A program made the position numbers and the translations under genes. From Limonium bicolor (taxonomy: Eukaryota; Streptophyta; Magnoliopsida; Caryophyllales; Plumbaginaceae), in assembly GCA_023374045.1 (NCBI GenBank), contig CM041776.1:42910171-42974170 (forward strand): 64,000 nt of DNA, written 5' to 3'. The notes beneath the pieces were generated by a model, which did no database searches, had not been told where the DNA came from, and was given only the letters and a program-made list of their open reading frames with translations. The number at the start of each line of letters is the position of its first letter. Positions within the stretch are counted from its first letter, which is position 1. Below, in pieces: positions 1 to 14,745 of this stretch.

Positions 1-1585
1 ATCCGTTGCTCTTGTTTGGCTTTTACTGCTGACCGTAGTATGGAGTCGACTACTTCCCGTGTTCCCGACTCTACTCGTATACATATGTGGGGTACCATAC
101 TGATACATTGCTACTTACCCGACTAACCCATAAGTGGGTCCATCAGGTCCACAAGCTCCTATCGGAGTGCGGTCGTCCAACATTTCAGTAGGTACACTCG
201 TAGTGTCCGTCACACGCCTAGGTGAAGTATTCTGTTGTCAACTCCCGTATATTGTCCTGTGACAATATACATTCTGTGCTTCCTGAACTTAATCAAGGAA
301 AGCCTATCCACTGTTGTATCATTATGAACTCCATCCATTCCCTCGGGTTGCTACCCTTGGGTTTACCGATTTCCGTCCGGTTGTTCAAAAGTGAACTGGG
401 TGCAACTTACCTACTGTGTGGCGCTGAGGCCGGTGTAGGTCCTCTGGTTTGGTTTAAAAGAAGGTTAGAAATAAATATGGGTTTGAAAGAAAATTTGGTT
501 TTGAAAGAAAAGAGTTTGAAATAAATCTGAGTTTGAAAGAAAAATTCTCGCGGTTTCACAACGTCTTCTTGCCTTAACCAAGTCTAGCTTCTTGCTGACT
601 GGTGTATTCCCATTTACAAAGGTTAGGCTGTTAAGCCCTTCCACAGTTATGATGATCCCACTCAACTTCGTGGTACTTTACTAAGTACTTTGTAATTGTT
701 GAAATTTTCCCCGAACAGCCCCGTTGTAGCAGCACTTGCCATGGCAAGTGCACCATGTTAACTGGCTATCAGTTCGACATGTATCGGCTGTGGTACTGTT
801 TTTACCTGTACTGTCATCAGTGGCCTTGTTGGTCCTTACTTTTATACTCTAATTTGGTAAATAATCTTCTGCACATCTTCTCATTGGTCTTCACATGACA
901 GTCATCAACTAGGGTGTTTTCCATTCTTGGAGACCCCCTTTTACTTAGTATTGTATCTTCTTCGTAGCCCGTTCCACGCATTTTTCGTGGTTACTGAGAC
1001 TTGTCTCTTGTTTGGGTATTATGTTATAGTTCCTTAATCGGTTGATATACTGTTGGTGTATTATTTAACATTGGTGGTCCCGTAGCTACTCGTCCCGGGT
1101 TTCATTACTTCACTTCTTGCCTGTTGCACGGTTAGTGCGTTGCAAGCTGGTTGTTCTCGACTGCTCGGCATGTCGACCTAGGTTGCCGGAAATTCCATTC
1201 TCCTATGCATAGGATTCTTCATTCTTCGCTATTAAATGTGGTTAACATTGTTCAGTTGGAAACCGTCTCCGGGATTCTCACTTTTCGGGATCTACCGTAT
1301 GACAGGTTCTCCGTTCTTATAGTGGTACTTAGTAACATTCAGATCGGGTATTCCCGAGTAAGAGAGGACTTTCCTCTCTCTGGTGTTCTTTCCCATGTTA
1401 TAAAACGGGGATTGTGGAGGGCGGGATGGATATTGTAGGTTTCCAGTACACACTGGTAATTCCTAACTAGCGTATTTCTCACGCTATCACTCAACCCTTA
1501 ACCCAAAGTACTAAAATCCTAACTCGGTACTTCCTAAGCTCGGTAATTCAGTCATCAGAGCGATACTTCACTCTGATACCACTTT
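1..1585 (-). mobile_element. E0: internal region of a minus-strand Ty3/gypsy-like element (partial)
   Basis: Read on the minus strand, this follows the primer-binding site at 1571-1581 and runs off the left edge. Positions about 30-250 are a clear reverse-complement match to about 17100-17330 in the internal region of E1, including the stretch around 'cctatcggagtgcggtcgtc'. It is therefore the gag-distal internal part of a related element. No gag or pol reading frame is recognisable; the short open frames have no motifs. It looks like an old, coding-deficient relative of E1. The boundary with the LTR is good to within a few bases. Confidence 0.6.
1571..1581 (-). other. E0 primer-binding site (tRNA-iMet type)
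   Basis: The plus strand reads ctctgatacca, the reverse complement of TGGTATCAGAG, which is the usual complement of the plant initiator tRNA-Met 3' end. It lies a few bases from the LTR end at about 1586, as in E1 and E5. Confidence 0.75.
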
Positions 1586-4514
1586 TGGTAACACCCCAAC
1601 TACAACCATACATTTAACCACACATTGCACCAGAAAATTTAGCTCATCACATTACTTAACTCAATGGTGTTACACGCCGTTAACCACCCACGTGGCTAAC
1701 AAGGCTAATACATATACATTGTATCGGTCTGATGGACTAGATTCCCGAGCAACTACACATTACTATCCCTTTCTATTAACATCAACCAATATACATATAC
1801 ATTCCAACTGTACCGAGTATTTACAAACTAATGCCGACAACACTTTCAGTCTTACTACACCTACAATACATACACAATTTAAATGGATACCCATGTACAA
1901 AAACTAACCCGTCCTACTCTTGAACGGCTTCCAGCTCCAAGCACCTGAAATAGGAAAGAAAAGAAAGGGTGGCCCCCAGGGGGCTCAGCACCTTTGCTGG
2001 TATGGTAATCCCGCAACCCGCATACTACCGGGCCACACACAACTAATTGTCGTCTAAGTATGCGGTTGATTATATTTAAATCATGCATGTAAACTATAAA
2101 CACATAACACATTACATTCAACACAAATGGGCTCAACAAAACAGACAACACATCTATACTTAATAAATCACTCTTTGTGTTCCTTAACCCTAGAGTGTTT
2201 CTCCTCTAATGGAGTTATTTCCTTAATAGACGACACTTACCCACTAATCGGGTTATCCTTAAACGCCTCTTATTTTAAACTGGGATTCACATCCATGATC
2301 CACATACTCCACATTTTAGCAACATATAACATCACATCGCAATAAGAATTGCAGCGCGACAATAACACATAACATAAAGGTAACAGTTCTCTTTACGAAC
2401 CAACCCAAACATAGTTAGTTAACTTGGTAAACCTAGAGAATGAAAACGCCCTCATGATAAGCTTGTTACATCACTCGTTACCGTCTTGTTAGTCGGACGA
2501 GTAACTTAACTTAAAGATGGATCGGATATAGTGATCCGAACACACCGTACATATTCCCCAACCGACGTGAGTCAGAAAAGCCTTGGTTAAGCTTAAGGGT
2601 GATTGAAGACCAACGAAGGAAAACAACCAACAGAGAGGGAGCTAAAGAAACTGTATACATCAACTCCCAAACAACGTGCGACCGGAACAACCGGATTCCT
2701 CACCCCCCCACAATATTTATAACTTTATAGTTAAGGGCTCCACTATGGAACCTATCACATCCATACACCTTACGGGTTACCATTGGGTTAAACACACAAG
2801 GGAGGTTCACACACTCACACACAAACATCACACAACTAACTCATGCATAGCCGTGGTTAGAACTTTCCCATGGTTCGGGTTGTTAAATCCGAATACCGAT
2901 CTCTCGTGTGATCCTAGACTCAGTTAGCTAAGGTTTAACACTTTCGAGGTTAAACGGTATCGGAACTAGACACGCCACATATATGAATTACTGTAAACTC
3001 ATTACATATTTTTATCTTATAAGGTGGCAAACATTCAGAAAAACACATTGGCATACAAGCCGGTGTAATCCGGTAGGACACAGGTTGCAAAAAAACCATA
3101 CCTGTCACCACGGTCCACTATATTGTGTCCTCCTAGGTTCCTCGAACAAATCCCGTACAACTGGTAACATCACAATTACTTTCATTAACGTTGGGGTAAC
3201 ATGATTGCTTAACATCTAATGCGCCCATAGTTAACCCCGTCATCCCGTTATACTTAATTTTACTCTTGTGATCTTAAGTTCACAACTCCCACATCAAACC
3301 TAACACTTGGTTACACTTTTTAAGGCCTTTATATGTCACCAAACAAAGCCTAAACATCACCTAAAACCATTACCATTCAATCCCACATGATTAGAAGCCT
3401 TTAAAACACATTTTGCAACATTTTTGACCTGGTCCGGGACTTGGTCCGGACCCAAGGTCCCGGACCATCACTAATTTTCACTCCAGGCCCTTATTTTCAC
3501 TTAGTCTAGGTCTTGGTCCTGGACTAAGGACCCGACCACTTGTAAACTTCAATCTCGGCTTGTTTTTAAGGGTGGTCCGGGTACCTATCAAGGGCTAGGT
3601 CTCGGACCATGTTAAAAACTTGTCAAAACATCATTTTTCATCCCCTAAACCAACCTTAAACCTTACCTAATCATTCCATAAACTTTCCACATGTTTCCTA
3701 CATGTTTAAACACCTTAAAAGAAGCACTAAACTTTCCTAAATCATCACTAACTTGTTACTCAATTTCTTACAAAACTTCCTAACACTTATAACATTTTTC
3801 CTTAGATTTCTAAGTGGTATATTATGCCTACTACCTCAACTAACCAAAGTGTTGTCTCACAAACATTACCACTACTTAGAAAGCATTATTTTCTCACATA
3901 CACCTCCCATATACAAGCTCCTTCCATTTCCCACTAGTTCACACTTAGATCTTCACAAGGCATTATTTTTCCTTTGATCACCAAAACTTGCACAAAACTT
4001 TGCACTTCACATGACATAACTTTGGTGTGTATAAAACACCCATTTTATTTCTAAATCCTCCAAGACTATGCCCAAGGCATCTTAACACTTAAGAACACCA
4101 TAATTCACTTTCTTTCACCATCTTAACACTTAACAATTCCTAGTACCTTCTAGGTCATAAAATCCCTTTGCATCACATAAACTCCTTTGTTTATCAACTA
4201 AATTTTGCCATAGCTTCTCTTGTACATTCTCACACCCAAACACTTAGGTTTTCACCTTTTGACAACCAAGAACACTCAATCACCTAATACACATTCCTTA
4301 CACACAAACATATTGTTTTTCATCCTTTAACCATTCAAGACATTCATCTTCACAAGAAATGCTCTTTACACACATCTAAACCTTTAAACTACACTACATC
4401 ACAATATAGTGCATAAACTTAAATTGCTTAGCTCTTAGGCCCTTAAATTGCACTAAACTTAAACACTGAATTTCCACATTTAAATGCCTTCAACCTGCAA
4501 ATTCACACAACAAT
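1586..4514 (-). repeat. E0 LTR (minus strand), cut by the E1 insertion
   Basis: On the plus strand it begins TGGTAACACCCC, a slightly decayed form of the TGTAACACCCC end of related LTRs. Its inner end (about 4440-4514) resembles about 10190-10280 in the minus-strand solo LTR, including 'cttcaacctgcaaat'. The expected outer end (GGGGTATTTCA) is missing because E1 begins at 4515. A GC-rich cluster of GGTCC/GGACC words lies at about 3425-3610. Small open frames inside are chance. No gene is seen here. Confidence 0.65.
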
Positions 4515-7500
4515 TGAAATACCCCAAACTAATAAAATGGATTAAACATATAATCACATTAATTAAGGCCTAAACATGCCTTAAAAGTCAACTGAGAACA
4601 ACAGTGGTCAACACAAAGCAAGATATTGCACCCTTTGACTGTTTAGGGTAAATAAATACCCAAATGAACTTCTTAGGACCTAAAACTTTGTCCTAAGAAT
4701 TATAACACATAACTAAACATATTACAAGCGTTGGAAAACACTCCAACACAAAGAACAAGCATTTACATGCTTCAAGGTCAAGTAGGGCAAAAATGTGCTC
4801 TAAGAAAACCTTAAAGGTCTAATGACCTCTATTTTATATAAAATTGGATTCCTAAGACCACTTATCATGTAATGAACACAATGAAACCGTTCTCAAAGAA
4901 AATAGAGCTCAGAGACACCTTGAGACACAAAATGTGCACTAAAACACCTTAAAGCACGTTTTTGTGTAATTGCCTTCTAAATTGGTTTTTAATGGGCTTA
5001 AAGGTTATAATTACCTTTAAATGATATAATATATCATATTATATCATATTAGGAATTTAATTCCAGAAATGTACAAATTTTTACAAATTTTATATTAAAA
5101 TATTAATAAAACCAAAAAAGGGGCCCCGTTTGAGTCAACGTTGACTAAGAATGGCCAAGAGGTCAAAGTTGACCCCTTGGACCCCATGGAGTCGGCAGCC
5201 ACAAGCAGGGAGAGCCTAAATTCGTCACTTTCAACACAAGGGACAAGCTCCAACACATTTCCATGAATTAAGGAAGCTACTTTTACCTTTCTTATATTAT
5301 AGTCTAAATATCACACTTTTGGCTCCTTGATTGAATAAGTCTTCAAAAAACGTGAGAGACTCCCTTTGCCCCTCCAATAATCGATGCCACCCATCCTTGA
5401 TGACTCATCAAACACTAAGACAATAAACAAAGCAAAAATTGTGTTTTATTGCAAATTTGACCTATTCTCTCATTTGCCTTGCTTCCCAGCCGACACCAGC
5501 TCCTTCAAACCTCTATTTTGCTTCTCCAAACCGTGGCTAACACACCAAGGACAGAGGAGAACAACAATTGACATAGGTAAGCTTATTAAGCCATTTTATG
5601 TTCATTTTCTTCACAATTCTTTCCTCTTTCGATGGATCTAAGCATCAACCATTTCCATCCATCGATCTAGCTTGTTTTGGAGGTTAAAAGGAGGGCAAAT
5701 CTCGGCTGTAACAAGGGGAGAAGGTGGAGAAATCTAATCATGTTCTTAATGTATAAAAATGTGCTTTAAGCACTTATCCTTTGATTCTCTTCAAATCTGG
5801 TTGTGAAACTTTGTTTCCAAGCCTTCTAATCTTCTTCTTAACATACTTATTTAGTGGATCTATCAAGAGCTTCAAGGTGTAGCCAGATCTAAGCCAAAAA
5901 CACCATTTTTGGCATTTTAATCAAGGTAAAAATTAGCCATCTTCTAATCTGAGTTATGTCGGTTTTAAGCCTTAATTTAGTAGCTCTTTTGATGCTCTTT
6001 TTCTTCTGTAAATTTAGGCCGAAGACAACCCTTGGTTACCTTGGTATTCTAAGGTAAATTTTACCTTGAAATATACATTAAAACACTTCTTATGGATAGA
6101 TCTTGCTTGGAGACTAACTATGCCTTAATTGCTGTTGGAAAACATGTAAAAGAAGCTGTGGAAATTTTATTCCTAAGCAGCCGAAACCAAACAAGGCCTA
6201 AACTAGGCAAAAACAAGGTATAAATCACTTAAACCTACACTTGGTATATTAATATGTGTTTATACATATGTATATGTATATTCCGTGAGTGAACATGGTT
6301 AATAAGGTCTTATTTTGACCTTAGGTGATTAAGGAATGGTTTAATAAATTTATCTAAGTAATTAATTAGCATAATTGTCAAATTTAAGACATTATGTGGA
6401 AAATTGGTAAATATGGAAAAATATGTGTAAGGGCCGAGAGTTTAATGCATTTTTGGGCATTTATGTGTAATTAATTTTATAAGCTAATGTTTGTAATAAG
6501 GCCATGTACTTTAGGCCATTTCATTTATGTATTTACAATGTTTTATTTAAGTTTAGGTAATATATAGGTATTACCGCAAGGAATAGGGGTTAAAGTGTAA
6601 TTAAATTAAATTTGGGGGCTATATAATAATAAAGCCGAAAATTAAAGGTTTAAATGATTTTAAATAAAAAATATAAGATTTTATAAAGTTTTAGGGTTAA
6701 ATGGTAATTTCTGAAAAATATGGTTATAAACCGTAATTATAAGGAATTAATGGTCAAGGAAATATTAAGGTGGTCGACCTTGACCATATGGTAGGTTTTG
6801 ACCAAATTAGATAAGTTAAATAACTTATTTAAGGTTTTATAATAAGATAAGTATTTAATTGTAACAATTTTATAACATATGTGGTATATATGTTTTTCCG
6901 AGAATTAAGGGTGTAAAATGGTATTATAAACACCCATGGGCTATTAGGAATTTTTAGGAATTTATTGGGTTGATTTTGGAATTAAATAAACTATATATGT
7001 ATAATTATAGTTATTATGTCATTATGACACTTTGGAATAAAAGATGGGGTGAAAATGTGAAATACTGAAAGTATATGGTTAGTAAGGGTAATTATAACCC
7101 TTGGGTGAAATTTGGTGATTTTTGGAATTATATAAGGGTATTTATTAAGATATATGTATAATTGTAACACCCCAACTCAATCCAAATGTGGTCTCGCAAC
7201 TTAACAGTATATATATAAACATGTCACAGCGGAATTCTTTACAATCCAGGACCTTGCCACGGTCTGACTACAGAATATACCGAACATTAGTCTAACAACC
7301 TTAACCATTTACATAACCTTCTTACAACCCCCTCACATCCTATACATCTTACTAACTCAGATTGCCATACGAGTGTACATGCACAACTCGTAGGCCACAC
7401 TAAACCCTTAACAGCTGTATCCTCTTCTTACGCTTGCGACGACCGCTTCCTGATGTACCTGTGTAGTAAAAACAGCCCCCAAAGGGGGTCAGCACGAATG

Positions 7501-10500
7501 CTGGTACGATCCCCTCATGGCCCCCAAGCTAACGTGGCTACGACGACTAATTGTCGATAGCATGGAGGTTGATTAAATGCACAACATAATAAATGCTGTA
7601 AACAACAATCCATATATGAACAATCAAGGTTCACACACACAATGAACGGCTTAAATGCGTTCCCTTAATTAGAGAGTTAATTGTTTAACTCCTTAAGTTA
7701 TATATCCTCTTAATCTTAGTCCATCCTTATCTCACCTCAATCTTAATCTTATCTTAATCTTAGAAACAACCACCCCTTTAATAAGGAGTGGATGTAGCTT
7801 ATCTTAGCCTTAATAATACAAACCATCCTTTAATAAGGAATGGTTGCAACTTATCTTAACCTTACCTTATGTATGCCACCGTTCTCTCATTGGGAACAGG
7901 TTAGCCCTTAATTCGATGTTTATTTTTGTAGGGCTTGGTTAACCCTAGCCAGCAGCAGGACACTTACCGGCAATAAACAACATTCTTAAATTGTTGGGGA
8001 TGTAGGCTTGATCCCCCCACGCCATCTTAAAGCCACCTACCTTGGACTGGATGTCCAATGTAGCCGAGCCGGTCAACCGACCCAAGGCTACTAGTCCGAG
8101 GACTAGTCCTTAATCGGAAGTCGAATCTGCTATAGATACCGACCCCCTTTCCTTAGCATGCATGACCGGAGATCGGTCCCGGGTTTCCTCACTCAAGTTC
8201 CAGTTAGTAGTTATCTCAAGACCCCGTTTGTTGGTTAACCTCTTTCGGTTCATATCGTCCCTCATTAGGGGGCGTTCCTTAGTCTCACTCAATTCCTTAC
8301 TAAGCATTGGTTAGTAAGTTCTCACGGTATGTTGTGTTAGTTTCCAAACATCACACAACAATACAATATATATAATATGTTCCGGTTGCATGCTTTATCT
8401 TGTTTAGTGAGCACACAAAACAAATAGCACACAAGCCGAGGGACACCTCGTTAGCAAGCAGGTCACAAGAGAACTGTACCGTTCACCGTTGGCCGTTTGG
8501 TTGCTTACTCTCTTCCGGAGTCCAAATTCCAAGTCCTAAAACATTCATTCAGTTTTAGGTTATTAATCACTTAGCTTAATTCAACTTACTTAACCTACTT
8601 AACTTACTTAATGATTCCCACTATCACCTCTTAAGTCTTACCATTTAATCTACAACTTAACCTTACACTTTTAAGTTTATACTTAACTTAACTTAATCCC
8701 TTAAGTTCTTAGGGTCCTAATCATTACCACCCTACCAAAGGTATTCCTCATTACCCATTACCATTCTTAGAATTCAAATTTTTTTTTTTAAGTGTTAAGG
8801 GTCGACCGACCCAACCCCTGGGTCGGTCCATTACAGAAACTCTTCCGTCTTTTGAAACCCATCCGACCGACCCAGAGCTAGACCGACCGACCCAAACCCT
8901 CTGGGTCGGTCCCTTACAGAACCCATTTTCCTGCATTAAACCTTTGCCCGACCGACCCAAGGCTGAGCCGACCGACCCAAACCCCCCCTGGGTCGGTCCA
9001 GTCCAGAGGCATTCCGGATGGCTTAACTTGGCCCGACCGACCCAAAACTGGGTCAGGACCTGGGTCGGTCCTCTACAACCTTCCTCTTAAATTGCCTCTT
9101 TCAATTCCAAACTCTTCCACAAGTGTCCTAATAGGTCCAACATCATCTTGGCACCTTAAACCCACCTTATAACCTCCACCAACTCATTAGATCCAACTTC
9201 CAAAGATCTTCTCAAACATTTACTCAATTCTCATAAACACTCCTAACACTTATCATATAATTCCTTACATTCTAACTTGTAACCTTACCAAAAACTTCTA
9301 CCATCCAAGGTGTTTCTTTCAACCCATATAACTCCTCCTTAACATCATTGCACTCCATCTTTGCTTGTTAAACCTTCCAAGGTTATCTTGCATGTCCATG
9401 CACAGTTCCTCCTCTTTTCACTTGTTACTCATCACTCCTAAACTCTTGGGCATACCTAAACATTTCTTGTCATCCTCTTAGCACCTTAACCTTGTTCTTC
9501 TTTACCTTAACTATACTACACTACACCCTCCTTGGACATTTCCACCTCCTTTTACTCACTTACTCACCATTCTCACGATCATATGCTCTTTTACATTCCT
9601 AGTCATTTTCCTTGATGACTTACAACATCCTCCTACCTTTTTCACTTCCATTACCCAAGTCCACACATTACCATTCAACTAAACCTTACTAGTCCACCAC
9701 TAACATCATCACACTTACACAAGGTTCTCAAAACTCTCATTGTCTTACTCTCTAGTTCATACCTAAATCTCCTTAAGGCATTATACACCTTTCCTTAAAA
9801 CTTATGCACAAGTCTTACATTCCTCATATCATGATTTTGGTGTGTTCAATACACCCACCTAAACTCTAACTTCCTCATAGACCATTCTAGGTCATTCTCA
9901 TCCTTAAGAACTCCTTAGTTAACTCATTTCCACTCAAATTCTTCATAATGACTCCTAGTAAATCCTAGGTCATATTAATTCACCACCATCACCTAAACAC
10001 TTATTTTACTCAAATTTCGCCATAGCTCCTCTAGTATATTCTCATGCCCAAATGCATTGTTTTTCTCACACAATAATCTCACACACACACCAAGTCCTTT
10101 CTCATCTTATTTTCTCACCCAAATCAACTTATTCACATCATACTCAATATATTGCAATAATCTTAAATTGCATAGCACTAAGGCTCTTAAATGACATGGC
10201 TCTTAGGCCCTTAAATGACTTAAACTTAAACACTGAATTTCCCACATATAAAAGCTTTCAACCTGCAAATACACCCATCAATCTCATAGTAGTTATAATG
10301 CTCTTAAAATCCTTCTTAAACTATATTACTAACTCATTCCCATTGGCTCCTTAGTCACAAGTTCACAAGCTTATTTAAGTTCTTTTCTTAGGTTATATAA
10401 CCCAATACACAATGTAAGCTCTAAGCCACATTGGTATCCACTTAAACTCATCCCTTAAAACTTAAACCACCATTAGGTAAGCATTTTACCTTGTTTTCCA

Positions 10501-13500
10501 AGCTTATCTTAACTTCCTCCTTAGACCTTCTTCTTGCATGAATCTCGGCACCACTTAAATTCCCCTTGCCAATGTTCTAATCAATATTCAATGACTCATA
10601 TGAGTACTAAACAATACACTAACCTCAAGGAGTAAACCCTAGGTTAAAAATGTGTTCTAAGGTATTAAACTGAATGTTTTACCTTGGATTCTCAAAGCAA
10701 GCTTGGATATGAATTAAGTAGGACCTCCTCTAGCCCTTGGAGAATGGAATCAAACTAGAACAATGGATAAAAGTGAATCCCCATGAGTAGTAATTTTCGG
10801 TAATGTGTAGAAATGGTGGAAACATGGTTTTTCTTACATTTTCTTTACCTTAAGAGAATGGAGAAGCCAATGAGCTCTTCAAACTTGATTTTCCTCCATC
10901 AATGGAGTTTTCTCATGGCACCAAAATGGAGCTTTGAAAGATTTGAAAAGATAGAAAGATAGGTCTTGACCTAACTAAGAGAAATATGTGTTTAGTTTTT
11001 GATTTGGAGCAAAGATAAACACTTAGTGAGTGATTGAAGGTGGAGCACCCATGGATGGAGCTCTCTCTCGGTTTGGAGCAAAAGAAGAGAAGAAGAAATC
11101 GTGTGAAGAAGAGAAATGAAGAGAGAGAAGAAGAAAAGGTAGGCTAAGGTAAGATATTTGCTTTAATAAAGCAAATAGTAACTTCTTTACTTATCTCTTC
11201 TTTTCTTCCTTATTTGATAAAGTCTATGGTGACTCACCCTTAGAAAACCGGCCCCCTCATAATAACCAAGATATTTATGGTCTTGTTTGACCAACTAATT
11301 GACTTAAGTTGATTAAAACTTAAACTAGTCACTATTTGGCACTATTCACTAATCAGTGCACATAATCGGGAAATTTTTGATTTCTCATTGATTTAGACCT
11401 CCTAATGTGATACTAATTAGTACACATGTTGATTAAAGAGTAATGATGGACATTTAGCCACTCAAAAACTCAATTCTAAGACAATTTCTCAAAAATGTGC
11501 TTTAAGACTTCTTAAAGCACATTTTGTGTTTTAACTTGTTTTCAAGCTTGGTTTTCTTTGCTAATTGATTTAAAATGACCATTAGAATATTAATAAGGTC
11601 TTACCATGATATTCGGGTACTCACCCAAGTCTCTCCAAGCTTAGAGCACATTTTTGCCCTAATTGCCCTTAAGGCATTTCCTTTGTTTTCCTTGGTTTAA
11701 ATTGTCTACCAATCTTTCTAAGGCATATTCTAGCCTTACTACATCATAATTTGATGTTTACCTAGCATACTTAGGTTTGGGGTATTTCAATAATATATAG
11801 TTTTAATGATATGGTAAAACTATATGTTATAAATTGGGCCAAATGGCAATTATAGGAACTTGGTGGGTTGAAAAATAATATAGGATATATATTGAGGTCT
11901 GTTCGGATTTTACAAGAATATAACCATAGGTTATACCATTTTATAAGTTAAAATGTTATATTATATGATATATAAAACATGGTATAAATTTATGGGGTGA
12001 TTTTGTAAATAAAGGAAACTATGGATTATGAAAAAGAATAAGGTTTTGATATGGTGCCCATGCGGCAATATTAAATAGTTTTGCATAAAAACTATATGTT
12101 ATAAATTAAAGGAAAAGAATATCATAATATATGATATTAGTGTAAGGTATAACATTACAAAGTTTATGTGGTCAAAATGGAATTAAAAGAAATATAAGGG
12201 CTGTACCGAATTTAAAGGTTGGAAAATGAATTTTAGACTATGGTCTATAATGTTATAATGTTATAACAATTGTATGGTATTAAGGTGTTTTAATGGAATT
12301 AATGAGTGAGGATATTCACATTAAATATGTGAATACTAATAATAAATAAGATTTATAAACTAAGGTGTTTATTGATTAAACCTTAGGAGTTGAAATTATA
12401 CAACATAAAATGTTACATAATATTAGGATAAGAATCTTAATATAAGTGTATAATATAATACGACTAATGGAAATAATCATCTAATATAGATGATAAAATG
12501 TATAAATAATAAGAGTTTTATAACTCATGGAACTTACCTATATGGTAAATATATACATATACAAGATAATGTATATAAGGATGGATATATATAATGGTTG
12601 GAAACCAAGTAATATAATGGCGGAGATTATTACATGGAAATAGTTTATAAACTATATGTTATAAGTCTTGGATGCAAATATAATTTGCTACGATAATGGA
12701 TTATATAATACAATGTATTATAATGGATGGTGGAAAAATAATACAATCTAATAAGTAATGCATGCATACATGCAACTATAGGTTATATACCTAAATTCAA
12801 TGATGGATAAGATTAAAGGATTATAATGAATTAAACTTAACAGTCGAAACAGTTCGACATACGAGTTTTAGTAACAAAGCCGACCGGTTTAGAGAAACCC
12901 GTAACAAATAACTGTAGAAATACGGGGATGAACTGTCGGGGTTACTTGTTATTCGGAAGTACCGGATGTAGTTAGTCATGGAGACTGACTTATAGTTTTA
13001 TTACCGTTTTGATCATACTTCAGACGGAGGCGCTTGACGAGCTAGTGGTCTACACTGCGCATCCTAGGTCTTGGTGAACGGTATGTAAAGGGGTTTGATC
13101 CGAGTTGTCCTAAGGAAACTCCTTGGGCTCGGATTTGGTTGATATCACTTGTGTGTTAAGTGTTTGGATACATGTATGTGATTATGGGTGTTATTGCATT
13201 AATTATTTATGCACGAGCGTCCTACGGGACTAACACTACGTCGAATATAAATCGACTTATATAAACATACATATACGTTATTGTAATGACATGGCGGTCA
13301 CTTGATATAATACCATAGTATTAATATTAAGTATATGGTAACCTAAGTAAAATACGTAGGGACGAGTCATGACATTGTCGGTCTCTAGAGCATGGATCTC
13401 GAACATGAATATAACCTAGATTACTTCTAGGTATTCATGAGACCCATTGGGTAGCTAATTAATATTTATTCTCCATAAGACTAAGAGTATATCTTAAACA

Positions 13501-14513
13501 TTATGAGAGAGAGATGGTTTGAGTTGAGGTGAGGAATCCCGGTAGTTTACGAACTACTTGGTTGCGCATTTGTGATCACTGAGGGGTTCCCGATCGGGTT
13601 CCGCTCCAGGTTTATACCGAACGAGCCCTATTTGGATCGTGGGTCAGGTGGCTACGGCCTTTTATATGGACGCCTTACGAGGCTAAGTGAATAGTCAGGG
13701 GCCTCCGGACCTCTGATGAAATGAGCACCTTTGTGTGTACGGGAGGACTACTGTCCATGGTGAGGTTATGTGGTTGTCTTAACATGACACCCAACTAGTA
13801 CTAATAAAACATGGTTTGGATTAGGCCTTAAGGCCAAGATAAATTAACTATGGAAACTGTACGCTACGGCGATTGTACATTGTACATTACACTGTTATTA
13901 TTCGATACGTTCGATATACAATTGTGGTTGTGATATTTTATGAATGATTGGATTGGATGGATGGTTAAGTGTTTATAAATGTTTGGATGGATGGTTATGT
14001 TTTTATGCATGGTTATTACGGTATTGATTATATATGTAAAATGGTAAAGCATGAAACCAATCTAATAATAAGATGGTTAATGAAACTAAGTGACCATTAG
14101 GGTCTAGGCCCGGCATACTCAGCATCTATCGCTGATACTACACTCATGCAGGTTGTTGATTATCGCCGAAGCCGAAGTGTGGGAACAGGGTAATTAGAGT
14201 TTATTTTAATTACCGCACATGGAGTTGTAATATGGTACGGTTATGTATATTCAGGTTTGGGTAGACGCTCACTTGTCGACGTTTATGGTTTATGGACTTA
14301 GTATGACGTATAGGAGTTTTCTCGTTATCACGGCGGTTAGTAGTTTGTTTTGGTTGGTTGTTGGATGTAGTTTGGCTTCGTTACTCGCATGGGCGAGTAA
14401 TGGCCGGTGACACCCGAGTGAGTATTGTTGTTATTATTCATTCTTCCGCTGTAAGACGTTTTATTTATTGCTACGTGAGAGATTATTACGTGTTTAAGGA
14501 GAGGGGTGTTACA
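4515..14513 (+). repeat. E1 5' LTR, interrupted by a solo LTR
   Basis: The segments 4515-7162 and 11795-13740 align nearly base for base with the 3' LTR from 28425 onward; 13741-14513 has no counterpart because the 3' LTR is cut at 33013. Ends are TGAAATACCCC and GGGGTGTTACA. A GTCAACGTTGAC palindrome at about 5133 recurs in the 3' LTR near 29043. Open frames inside (for example 5384-5641 and 14358-14558) lack motifs and are not called. Confidence 0.85.
7163..11789 (-). mobile_element. Solo LTR, minus strand, with 5-bp target duplication ATAAT
   Basis: It starts TGTAACACCCC and ends GGGGTATTTCA on the plus strand, an inverted copy of the E1/E5 type of LTR. ATAAT flanks it at 7158-7162 and 11790-11794. 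The uninterrupted 3' LTR of E1 near 31066 has one continuous copy of this site, which proves the insertion. No internal sequence remains, so LTR-LTR recombination removed it. GACCGACCCA/TGGGTCGGTC words cluster at about 8805-9075. The part around 11490-11560 resembles the E5-type LTR at 45280-45340. No genes are seen. Confidence 0.92.
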
Positions 14514-14517
14514 AAAG

Positions 14518-14529
14518 TGGTATCAGAGC
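14518..14529 (+). other. E1 primer-binding site (tRNA-iMet type)
   Basis: TGGTATCAGAGC starts four bases after the LTR end (GTGTTACA at 14506-14513). It overlaps a perfect hairpin, TCAGAGCGG (14523-14531) and CCGCTCTGA (14536-14544), with loop TACT. Confidence 0.85.
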
Positions 14530-14745
14530 GGTACTCCGCTCTGATGACTAGAAAATAGGTTAAGACAGTGAGCTTAGGACTTGGGAAATTATGGGAAACG
14601 TTTGTGAGGTACGAGACAACTCGTCTTAAAGGATATTGTGTTTAGTAACACAAATAGCGTGATATATTAGCCTTAAAGGCAACTCAATATATATTGGTTG
14701 TGTACGGTAAATTACCGAGTATTTATGTGACATACCGTACTACAG

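Noticed and set aside
8751..8960. Frame within the GACCGACC cluster as a gene
   Set aside because: Translation of the inverted word cluster in the solo LTR; no homologue in the related E5 LTR frame.
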